A program made the translations under genes and the position numbers. A stretch of DNA of 34,521 nt from contig JAAXHE010000248.1 of NCBI GenBank assembly GCA_012271065.1, positions 1 to 34,521 on the forward strand, in the 5' to 3' direction. Every line of letters starts with the position of its first letter. Positions within the stretch are counted from its first letter, which is position 1. The notes beneath the pieces were generated by a model. It saw only the letters and a list, made by a program, of their open reading frames with translations, did no database searches and was not told where the DNA came from. Below are positions 7,424-15,411 of this stretch, one piece after another. This stretch comes from Candidatus Latescibacterota bacterium. GTDB taxonomy: Bacteria > Latescibacterota > UBA2968 > GCA-2709665.

Positions 7424-10400
7424 ATGAACTTCCGCAAACCCGTTCACGAGACGGATCTCGCTGCCGGAGTCTGTATCTCGGCGCCCGATTCCGAGCCGTA
7501 TCAGGCAGCGGCGAAGCGTCTTCAATCCGCCCTGAAGGATGTGCATTCGGCCGGCGTGGAGATCCTGCCCGACGTGCGGCTCGACGCGGGCGGACGCCAC
7601 GTGATCGCGCTGGGTAACATGATGGACAGCGCGTTTGTGAGGACGATGTACTTCCGCGCATACGATCTGACGGACCGTGTCTGGCCGGGTCCCGGCGGGT
7701 GGGTGGTCCGGACTGTGCCGCACTCCCTCGACGATGCGGGGCACGTAATCATTGTGGGAGTAAGCCAGGCCGATGACGTCGCGGATGCGGCAGGATCGCT
7801 TTCGCATACGATCGGGACATCAGGCGCCGTGCTTCCGTTTCAGTACCACGTGAACCTGGGGAGTAGGGCCGATCTGTACCTGAAGCCGGCGCGGGAGCGG
7901 CTGAACCAGGGCGACGAGGCTTTGGAGCGGGAGTTTACGAGCGGACCGGGGGACTGGACCTACATGTGGGCCATTTCCGAAATCGGGATGCTGGCGGTGC
8001 AGACCGGCCTGGAGGAACTCATCCCGATGTTCTGCCGGCAGGTCCGCAACTTCGCGCGCACGCGGTGGTTCGAACGCCACCTGCCCGACCCGCCGCAGAT
8101 TCACGGGTTCCTGAGGACCATGCTGCTGCCGTTCACCGTTCTGGAGAATCATCCGGGCCTTCCCAGAGACCAGCGGGAGGAGACGCTTGAAGCATTCCTG
8201 GGGCTGTACCGGTCCACGGAAGGCGCCGGTAATGCCGGATTCCTCAACCACGTGGGTGTGGACCGCGTGCGGCAGAACCATCAGACCATGTCCGGTCTCG
8301 ATCTGTTTTATGGTGGCCGGTATTTCCACCAGGTGCACGGGTTGGCTGAAGGGCGGGCATGGATGAAACTGGCGGAGGTGTTCTTCGCGCCGCAGATGAC
8401 GTCGAACAAGCCCGTGTGCGATTCGTGGGGGCACCAGTGGTCGTTTTCGCTCTTCAATACCGCCGACTATGCATTGGCTTCCGGAAAGACGGACTACTTT
8501 ACCAGCAAACCCTATCTGGAGGGCGTGGACAGGGCGCTGGTCGCACACAGCAATCTCGAAGGCGGGCCGCAACAGTACCTGTTGATGGCCGCGGCCGTGA
8601 CGGGAAACGACGAATACCTGCAGCTTTGCGGAACGTCGGACGAGGGCGGCCTGGCCGGGAAGGCTGTTCGAACGAACGTGGAGCCGTTCCGGACCTGGGT
8701 GACGGGACGAGGCGCCGCAACGCCGGAGCGGATGGGCCGTGTGGGCGTGGCTCCGCTCTCAAGGTTGTTCTACGACTCTCTGGAGGACATCGGTGGATTC
8801 GCGCCGGAGGGTGTTTATCTGCGTGACGTGCCTTTCGAACAGACGTTCGACAAGGTCTACTTCCGTTCCGGATGGACGGATGACGACGACTATCTGCTGC
8901 TTTGCGGTATCTCGGGAGGCTCCCATTCCTATCAGGACGGAAACTGTATCGTCCGGTGCACCGGACGCGGAAAGAACTGGTTCGGAGGTCGCGTGGGTCC
9001 GGCATCGATCCGGGACCACAACGGGGTGAGCGTCGCGGTTGACGGCGCGGGTCCCGGCTGTGAGTCCCGGTATGCGGCCCTGCGATACGTCTCGGAGGGA
9101 GACCGACTCTCCGCCGCGGGGACGTCGATGGGGTATCCCGGCCAGGCGGACTGGAATCGCCATATCGTGAACAGCCGGGACGGTTGGTTTCTGGTCATCG
9201 ACGAGGTCCGGGCGAAGGCCGAAGGCGAGTACCTGATCGAGTGTCGCTGGCACGTGTATGGGGACGTGGAATCCTCGGACGGGGTGCTTCGAGCAATCCA
9301 GGGAGACGCCCGGCTGGAGATGCGGCATGCGGGAAGCGGCGCCCAGGAACTGATTCCGGTGACATCGGCTCTGGCAGAAGGTGGAACGCGGTGGGTTCAG
9401 CGGTCGCTGAAAACGCTTAAGCCCGGTGAAGGGGTGAGATTCGCCACCCTGTTCTGGAGCGACGAAGGGACGCAGCCAAGGACGTTTGCGATGTCTGCCG
9501 AAGCGTCCGGCTATCGGGTTGAAGGCGAGGGGACGGTCGCCACGGTCTCCCTTTCAGCCGGGTGTGACGAAGTCAGGATCAGCGAAGACGCGGCGGTCCT
9601 TCCCACGTGGGGCGCCGCCCTGGACGGCTCCGATGCGGGACCGTTCGTCGCCGAAAAAGGTGAAGCGAAGCCGGCCTGGCGAGGATCGTGCGGCGCACCG
9701 GTTACGGCGATGGACGCGTGGGAAGGTGGCTGCTTCGCGGGCGACGATGACGGCGGCGTTACGGCGTTCGACCGAAACGGTGAAAGGCGATGGACCCATC
9801 GTCTGTCAGGACGCGTACGAACGGTTCTCGCCCTTGCCGGCGGCGGGGTGGTCGCCGGCGGGGATGGCGAAGCCGTGCGCCGGCTGGACGCATCGGGACA
9901 GGAGGTGTGGACGCATCAGCTCGAGTGGCAGCCGATGAACTGGGACTACTGGACGTGGCTGAACTGCAAAGTCCTGAGCCTGGCGTCCGGAGATATCGAC
10001 GGCGACGGCCGAGACGAGATCCTGGCCGGCTGCGCCGACCGCCACGTGTACGCGTTCGATGAGGGCGGCGCGCTGCTGTGGCGTTCCGCCTGCCAGTGGG
10101 GCCCGCCTACCTGCCTCGCGGTGGCGCGGCTGCGTGACGGGGACGGCCTTCACGTGCTCGCGGGGATGGCGGACCCGTCGATTCACGGGTGCGTCCGTGT
10201 GTTCGATGCCAGGGGCGCGTGCGTGAAGACGCTCTCGCGGCCCGATATCATGAGCTGGTCAATCCCCTCGTGGTCGAAGTGTCTTCGCGCGGCGGACCTG
10301 AACGGAGATGGCGTCGACGAAGTTCTCAGCGGCGTCGATACGAATCACAGACAGTTGATCGTCTATGGCGGGGACGGCGAGGTGTTGTGGGATGCGGACG

Positions 10401-10717
10401 CGGGCGGCGCCGTGCTGTCAGTGGCGTATGCTGAAGGGCGCATATTCGCGGGCGCCTCGAACGGTTACGTACAGTGTTTCGAAACTGGTGGCGATAGGCT
10501 GTGGCATCGTTTTCTGGCGGAGCCGGTGTTCGGCCTGTCGCCGGGAGAGGGAGGCGGTTGCCTGGTGGCGCTTGGAGATGGAAGGGCGGTGGGCCTGGAC
10601 GGCAGCGGCGAGGTTGGCTGGTCGAGTGGCGGGAATGCCATCACTGCGGCGGCGGCGTTTCCCGGGGGCGGGCTGCTGGTGGGCAGGCGCGACGGCGTGG
10701 TGGAATATGTCGCATAA
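7424..10717 (+). CDS. Heparinase II/III-like protein with C-terminal beta-propeller (copy 3)
   Basis: 1097 aa from the ATG at 7424, chosen because AAAGGA precedes it by 7 bases and because MNFRKPVHETDL aligns with the start of copy 2 (MTFRKPVHATDL). A longer open frame from 7262 runs through the repeat leader and is not credible. Same domains: N-domain with GNMMDSAFVRTMYFRAYDL, toroid with QNHQT (N285, H286), sandwich with GGSHSYQDGN (H501), then a propeller with WQPMNWDYWTW and the Ca-loops DIDGDGRDE and DLNGDGVDE. Long stretches are nearly identical in DNA to copy 2 (around 8096-8140 and 9921-9971), pointing to recent duplication or gene conversion. This is the intact version of copy 2. No signal peptide is visible and the substrate is unknown. 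Confidence 0.87.
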   Translation: MNFRKPVHETDLAAGVCISAPDSEPYQAAAKRLQSALKDVHSAGVEILPDVRLDAGGRHVIALGNMMDSAFVRTMYFRAYDLTDRVWPGPGGWVVRTVPHSLDDAGHVIIVGVSQADDVADAAGSLSHTIGTSGAVLPFQYHVNLGSRADLYLKPARERLNQGDEALEREFTSGPGDWTYMWAISEIGMLAVQTGLEELIPMFCRQVRNFARTRWFERHLPDPPQIHGFLRTMLLPFTVLENHPGLPRDQREETLEAFLGLYRSTEGAGNAGFLNHVGVDRVRQNHQTMSGLDLFYGGRYFHQVHGLAEGRAWMKLAEVFFAPQMTSNKPVCDSWGHQWSFSLFNTADYALASGKTDYFTSKPYLEGVDRALVAHSNLEGGPQQYLLMAAAVTGNDEYLQLCGTSDEGGLAGKAVRTNVEPFRTWVTGRGAATPERMGRVGVAPLSRLFYDSLEDIGGFAPEGVYLRDVPFEQTFDKVYFRSGWTDDDDYLLLCGISGGSHSYQDGNCIVRCTGRGKNWFGGRVGPASIRDHNGVSVAVDGAGPGCESRYAALRYVSEGDRLSAAGTSMGYPGQADWNRHIVNSRDGWFLVIDEVRAKAEGEYLIECRWHVYGDVESSDGVLRAIQGDARLEMRHAGSGAQELIPVTSALAEGGTRWVQRSLKTLKPGEGVRFATLFWSDEGTQPRTFAMSAEASGYRVEGEGTVATVSLSAGCDEVRISEDAAVLPTWGAALDGSDAGPFVAEKGEAKPAWRGSCGAPVTAMDAWEGGCFAGDDDGGVTAFDRNGERRWTHRLSGRVRTVLALAGGGVVAGGDGEAVRRLDASGQEVWTHQLEWQPMNWDYWTWLNCKVLSLASGDIDGDGRDEILAGCADRHVYAFDEGGALLWRSACQWGPPTCLAVARLRDGDGLHVLAGMADPSIHGCVRVFDARGACVKTLSRPDIMSWSIPSWSKCLRAADLNGDGVDEVLSGVDTNHRQLIVYGGDGEVLWDADAGGAVLSVAYAEGRIFAGASNGYVQCFETGGDRLWHRFLAEPVFGLSPGEGGGCLVALGDGRAVGLDGSGEVGWSSGGNAITAAAAFPGGGLLVGRRDGVVEYVA

Positions 10718-10826
10718 ATTGCGACAAAACCAGGAGCCGTGGACGATACCAGGCGCTGGAATGCAGATCGAGTTGGCGGGAATTCAATTGGAACCGGGGT
10801 TTGAAGACCTCGGATCTTGTTTGCGG

Positions 10827-10846
10827 CGGTCCTGACGCGGGGACCG
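10827..10846. other. Hairpin before lyase copy 4
   Basis: CGGTCC (10827-10832) pairs with GGACCG (10841-10846) over an 8-base loop, just upstream of the GGAGG of the next gene. It could affect translation of that gene or be incidental in GC-rich DNA. Confidence 0.25.
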
Positions 10847-10868
10847 AAGCTGCAGGAGGGCGACGATC

Positions 10869-13800
10869 ATGAAAATCAAACGTCCGCGTCCGCTGGAACC
10901 GGAAACGCCGCTTCGCGGCCCGAATGGCGTCCTGGTGGCGGCGCCCCGGTCCGGACATGGCCGGCCGGCGGCCCGTCGCATCCACCGGGCGTTGCGGGAT
11001 ATAAACGCTCACGCCGAGCTTCTGGATGATCCGCCCGGCGACGCGCTGACGGCGGCTGACCGCCCGGTAATCGTCGTCGGCAATCTGGCGGACAGCCGTT
11101 GCGTGCGCGAACTCTACTTCCGGTTCCTTAGCGCGACGGACCTGTGGTATCCGGGCCCGGGGGGATTCGAACTTCGGACGCTCTGCGACCCTTTCGGAAC
11201 CGGCTGCAACGTCATCCACGCGGGGTACAGCGACGCCGAAGGCGCCGCGGCGGTGACGGAGGCATTCTGTTCACACTTGGACGATCCCGTCCCGCACCTG
11301 GCGGTGCTGGACGTCACGCGGCTGCCGCTGTCGTCACGCGAGGCGGCTCAAGTCCGGGCGGAGCCGCTTCTTCCTGCCGCGTGGCAGATCGCGAATACGA
11401 TGCAGGGAGACCTGAAGGGATATCTCTACTATCTGACGGGAGACCCCGAACTCGGAGAGGAATACCGCCGGGCGTGGGAAGCGGTTGTCGAAAGCGGATA
11501 CGTGAAGTCGGAGAAAATCGTCCAGGCACACCTCTACAGCCTCAGCCGCCTGCAGCCCTGGCGGCTGGTCGAGCACATGGACCTCTTCAGTGAGGAGGAA
11601 CGGCTTGCCATCACGCGTTTCATTTACGGATGGGCGGAAAGCGAGGAGGGTTGGCATCACGTGGCGCGCTGCCCCCGGGTGGTGAGCATGCACGTCCCCA
11701 GGCAGAACCACGAACTCATCCCGGCCCTGGCGTTGGCCTGTGCGGCCGCCTATTTCCGGACGCATTTCCCCGAACTGACCGGTCCGGAGCGGTGGGAGGA
11801 GGTCGCCCGGCGGGCATACGCGCCGTACGGGCCGTCCTGGAAGCCGTTGTGCGACGGTCTCTGCCACGGCTGGTGGATGTCGCAACCGGTGATGGTGGAA
11901 TACGGGCTCAACGACCCCTCGCACGGGTACTTCGAGCAGGGCGGCGCCCGGCGGGCCGCGGATGCGGCGTTGGCCGTAGTGAACAACGAGGGTTGGCTTC
12001 CTTCGGCGGGAGACAGCGATCTGAACCGGCAGTTTCCCGGACCCAGCCTGCGGACGGCAGCAGCCTATTTCGACGACGGGCGGTACCGGTTCGTCCACGA
12101 CCTCGCGCCGCCTGAACGCCGCCTGGTGAACCTGACGTCGCTGCCGCGAGCGTTCGACGCGGGTACGGCTCCGAAAGTGCCGGACGATCGGGTGGGCGTG
12201 ACCGTCGTTCCGGTGGACCCGCTCCTTTATCACGCGTGGGAACGGGACCCCCAGGGCGCGCCGGGCGTTGTGACCACGCCCCCGTCGGCCCCGATCGAAC
12301 GGTGTTTCGACAAGCTCTCGGTGCGTACGGGATGGGAGCCCGATGATGACTTTCTCCTGTTCGACGGTCTGGGCGGAGGAAGCCATTCGTACGACGACGC
12401 GGGCGGCATTCTGGACTACGCGCGTCTGGGTCTCTCGTTGATCGTTCAGGAGGACAGTTTCGTGCACTCCGCCCCCGAGCACATGTCGGCCGTCACGGTC
12501 GTCCGGGACGGGGAGTCCGGTGAGATACCGGGATTCGCGATACTGGAGGCAAACGAGACGGATGCAGACGGAAAGGTGTACCTGCGGATCCGGTTGAAGG
12601 ACTACGCGGGCGCGGACTGGGTGCGCGAAGTCCACCTGCTTCCGGAGAGCTGCGTGGTATTCAACGATACCGTCATCGCGAACCAGGCGGGGGACTATGC
12701 CGTCGAGGCCCGTTTCCGAACCCCGTCCCGGCTGGACCTGGACGGCTGCGAGACGCGTTGCGAGAGGCGCAGCCCGTCCGCCGGTGACGTGACGTTTCGG
12801 ATCGAGAACCCTTGTGCTGCCGTTTCGGCGGCGGTCGTTGAAGAGCCCGTCCATCTGCGTTACAAGGATCCCCGGGATCGGGAACTGTGGAAGGAGCGCT
12901 ACCATACGGACGACGTCGTATTATCGACGTTTGTGGCGCGCCGCGCCGTTCGACTGGAACCCGGCGAGAGCGTGCGCCTGACACACGTCGCGCAGGCGTG
13001 CGGGCCGGGAGAATTCCCGGTCCACCTTCGCGAGTCGGGCGACGACATCAGCCTTATACAGGGCGAAACGTCGCGGCGCCTCGACGTGTTGCCTGTGCGA
13101 CCGCCCTCAAAGATGCGATCTTTCGTAGACGGCAGTTCCGGGAAGGCGGATGCCGAACGCGTGTTTGACGCCGGCGAACGAATCCGCGCGATGCGCCCGC
13201 TTGGCGATGAATCTCTGGTTGTGGGCTCCGAGAGCGGCGCGGTATCGTTCCTCGATCCAAATCGGCGGCCGGTCTGGTCCGTGGATCTGGACGGTCCCGT
13301 GTACGATATCGGCGCGGCGGAGGGCGAGGCGACGGTCCTGGCGGTCGGTCACGGCGCGAGCAGGCTGACCGGCCTGGATATCCGGGGACGTCGGATCTGG
13401 CAGACGGACATCGAGCGGGAACCCTGTCCATGGCCTTGGTGGGAACTGTCCACACCGGCCCCCGTACAGGTGGAAGGCGGGATGTTCAAGGGGGAAGCCT
13501 TCTTTGCCGTCGGCTGCGGCGACATCCAGATCCGGGGTTTCGACGGGGCGGGCCGGGAGCGGTGGCGCCGGCGTTATAACGAGGGGGTGCCCGGCCGTAT
13601 CCGGGTGGCCGACGTGAACGGGTGCGGCGAACCGGAAATCGTGGTCGGGGGCGAGGTGCTCAGCGACACGTCCAAATGCCGCATTCTGGACCCGCGCGGG
13701 GAATTTCAGGCTCACCTGGACGTGGAGGGCTGGACCAGCATCCTCACGGCGCTCGCATTTGACGAAACCGGCGGCCGGCATTTCCTGGGCTGCGGCGCTA

Positions 13801-14210
13801 ACCGCGGCCGTAACATGCACGTGTTCGAACTGGATGCGGGCGGGGAATGGGAAAGGCGCTGGGTGAAGCGGCTGGGCGGGCGGGTAACTTGCATCCGGTT
13901 CCTGGGGTCCGACCAAAACGTGATCGCGGGTACGAGCCAGGGATTCCTGCTCTGTTACGACCTGGACGGGAACCGAATCTGGCGCCGGCTTTTCGAAAAG
14001 GGTATCCGTCACCTGGCGCCGTTTGGAAACGAGACGCTTGTGATCGACGATCAGGGACAGCTCAGCGCGGTCACCGCACCCGGAGACGTCCGGACGCTGG
14101 GACGGTTGCCGGGACCATGCTCGATCGCGGAACCCTCCGGTACGGCAACCCTGATGGCATGCGGCAGCGAAGTGTGGCGAGTCGCCGCAGGACCTGGTAA
14201 ATCCCTGTAG
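10869..14210 (+). CDS. Divergent heparinase II/III-like protein with beta-propeller (copy 4)
   Basis: 1113 aa, ATG preceded by GGAGGG. It follows the copy 1-3 plan but has diverged widely. The N-domain has GNLADSRCVRELYFRFLSA. The toroid has RQNHE (N280, H281). The sandwich has GGGSHSYDD (H506). The propeller, from about residue 755, ends in repeated A-G-x-S-x-G-x-L blades. The Ca-loop is degenerate (DVNGCGEPE), so calcium binding there is doubtful. At the position of the Trp-rich strand of copies 1-3 it has PCPWPWWEL: different sequence but still packed with tryptophan. The extreme N-terminus is basic and Pro-rich and does not look like a signal peptide. Probably the same general reaction on a different glycan linkage; this is inferred from the fold-level motifs only. 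Confidence 0.82.
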   Translation: MKIKRPRPLEPETPLRGPNGVLVAAPRSGHGRPAARRIHRALRDINAHAELLDDPPGDALTAADRPVIVVGNLADSRCVRELYFRFLSATDLWYPGPGGFELRTLCDPFGTGCNVIHAGYSDAEGAAAVTEAFCSHLDDPVPHLAVLDVTRLPLSSREAAQVRAEPLLPAAWQIANTMQGDLKGYLYYLTGDPELGEEYRRAWEAVVESGYVKSEKIVQAHLYSLSRLQPWRLVEHMDLFSEEERLAITRFIYGWAESEEGWHHVARCPRVVSMHVPRQNHELIPALALACAAAYFRTHFPELTGPERWEEVARRAYAPYGPSWKPLCDGLCHGWWMSQPVMVEYGLNDPSHGYFEQGGARRAADAALAVVNNEGWLPSAGDSDLNRQFPGPSLRTAAAYFDDGRYRFVHDLAPPERRLVNLTSLPRAFDAGTAPKVPDDRVGVTVVPVDPLLYHAWERDPQGAPGVVTTPPSAPIERCFDKLSVRTGWEPDDDFLLFDGLGGGSHSYDDAGGILDYARLGLSLIVQEDSFVHSAPEHMSAVTVVRDGESGEIPGFAILEANETDADGKVYLRIRLKDYAGADWVREVHLLPESCVVFNDTVIANQAGDYAVEARFRTPSRLDLDGCETRCERRSPSAGDVTFRIENPCAAVSAAVVEEPVHLRYKDPRDRELWKERYHTDDVVLSTFVARRAVRLEPGESVRLTHVAQACGPGEFPVHLRESGDDISLIQGETSRRLDVLPVRPPSKMRSFVDGSSGKADAERVFDAGERIRAMRPLGDESLVVGSESGAVSFLDPNRRPVWSVDLDGPVYDIGAAEGEATVLAVGHGASRLTGLDIRGRRIWQTDIEREPCPWPWWELSTPAPVQVEGGMFKGEAFFAVGCGDIQIRGFDGAGRERWRRRYNEGVPGRIRVADVNGCGEPEIVVGGEVLSDTSKCRILDPRGEFQAHLDVEGWTSILTALAFDETGGRHFLGCGANRGRNMHVFELDAGGEWERRWVKRLGGRVTCIRFLGSDQNVIAGTSQGFLLCYDLDGNRIWRRLFEKGIRHLAPFGNETLVIDDQGQLSAVTAPGDVRTLGRLPGPCSIAEPSGTATLMACGSEVWRVAAGPGKSL

Positions 14211-14240
14211 TCGCTACACGGGACACGAGCGCCCTGTGAC

Positions 14241-14433
14241 CGAAGGCATTCTGCCCTCTTCCACGGCATGATCCACAAACATTCGGAGCGAGGGCATCCT
14301 GCCCTCGAACTTCCAGTGACCCGTCAATACCGGAATCAAGGGCTCAGTGTTTCCTTTGTATCCGAGATCAACTTGAAAATAACGGCGCCAGAGCTTTGCG
14401 ATTTGGCCGTCGAGGGCAGGATGCCCTCGCTCC
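14241..14433. repeat. Cluster of REP-like palindromes (BIME-like)
   Basis: Three copies of a palindrome built on GAGGGCA-TCC-TGCCCTC lie in the 278-base gap between lyase copy 4 and the oxygenase gene. Copy 2 (14285-14310) and copy 3 (14408-14433) are inverted relative to each other and match at 24 of 26 positions. Copy 1 (14241-14263) is degenerate. Each can fold into a 7-bp hairpin with a 3-base loop. The head-to-tail-inverted arrangement resembles bacterial interspersed mosaic elements formed from REP sequences. No RAYT transposase gene is in the window. Confidence 0.7.
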
Positions 14434-14488
14434 AATTATATTTCGAAACGAACACCTTAACCACATCCGCAAAGACACGGAGGAGCCC

Positions 14489-15373
14489 ATGGACGACTAT
14501 GAGCGATATCATTTCGACGTGAACGGATTCATTGTTGCCGAGGATATCCTGACAGCCGACGAAGTGGCGGCGCTGAACGAGGCGATCGACCACAACCCGG
14601 ACCAGGTCCACATCCGGAAGGGCGAGCTGCGGTTGTCCGGCGCCGCCAAACAGCATGGGGGAAAGGCCGCGCCCCTGTTGAAGGGTTCCCACGGTCGGGG
14701 GGATATCATGAATATCCTGAACTGGCCCAAACCCTGGTGCCAGCCCTTCCGGGATCTGTTGACGCAGCCGCGGACGATGCGCTACATGCTGGAACTGATC
14801 GGCGACGGGTTCCGCTACGGAAACGCGAACGGAATCAGCATGACGGCAGGCGCGGAGGGGTTCCTGTTTCACGGGGGAGGTACGCCGAGGGGTCCATATT
14901 ATCACGAATTCCGGGACGGACGGATGTGGAACGGGCTGATGGCGGTCTGCTATCAGCTTACGGACATAAACCCGGGGGACGGCGGATTCGCGTGCATTCC
15001 GGGCAGCCACAGGGCGAACTATCCCTTACCGGGGAACGTGCGCCGCCTGGATACGCATCCGGAGTGGTTCAAACACCTTCCGATGAAGGCGGGGTCAGCT
15101 CTGGTCTTCACCGAGGCGCTCACCCATGGCACGCTCCCCTGGACGGCGTCCCACGAACGGCGAACGCTGCTGTATCGATACGGCTCGGGAAATATGGTGT
15201 TCGGGTCAGGACCGGCTATCCACCCGGACGGATACGAGTCCTTCAAGGATGAATTGACGCCGCTGCAGCGCGCATTGATGGAACCCCCCTACGCCAGCAG
15301 GCGGCCCAGCCTCGTGCCGCTGATGGAAGAAGAGGAAGAATGCCAGGTGCGTGCGTCCGGAGGTCCCGCCTGA
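14489..15373 (+). CDS. Phytanoyl-CoA dioxygenase (PhyH)-like Fe(II)/2-oxoglutarate oxygenase
   Basis: 294 aa from the ATG at 14489, supported by GGAGGAG directly upstream; an in-frame extension to 14396 runs back through REP DNA and is rejected. Double-stranded beta-helix features: FLFHGGGTP (H128), YYHEF (H139-E140), then GDGGFACIPGSHRANYPLP, and EALTHGTLPW with distal H213, followed by Arg-rich SHERRTLLYRY as the likely 2-oxoglutarate-binding Arg strand. The usual H-x-D is not obvious, so which residues complete the metal triad is uncertain. PhyH-like proteins are known to hydroxylate diverse small molecules; here the context (lyases, beta-helix, transporters) suggests a sugar-derived or lipid-linked substrate. 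It leads the five-gene + strand run to 23280. It is cytoplasmic, with no signal peptide. Confidence 0.82.
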   Translation: MDDYERYHFDVNGFIVAEDILTADEVAALNEAIDHNPDQVHIRKGELRLSGAAKQHGGKAAPLLKGSHGRGDIMNILNWPKPWCQPFRDLLTQPRTMRYMLELIGDGFRYGNANGISMTAGAEGFLFHGGGTPRGPYYHEFRDGRMWNGLMAVCYQLTDINPGDGGFACIPGSHRANYPLPGNVRRLDTHPEWFKHLPMKAGSALVFTEALTHGTLPWTASHERRTLLYRYGSGNMVFGSGPAIHPDGYESFKDELTPLQRALMEPPYASRRPSLVPLMEEEEECQVRASGGPA

Positions 15374-15411
15374 GTCGCGCTGCGGAAATCGTCTGGAGAA
15401 GGAAATGCTGC

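Noticed and set aside
10718..10868. Terminator after lyase copy 3
   Set aside because: The hairpin at 10827-10846 lacks a T-run and lies next to the following ribosome binding site, so it is not called a terminator.
14396..14488. N-terminal extension of the PhyH-like gene
   Set aside because: It would translate a REP palindrome, and GGAGGAG sits directly before the ATG at 14489.
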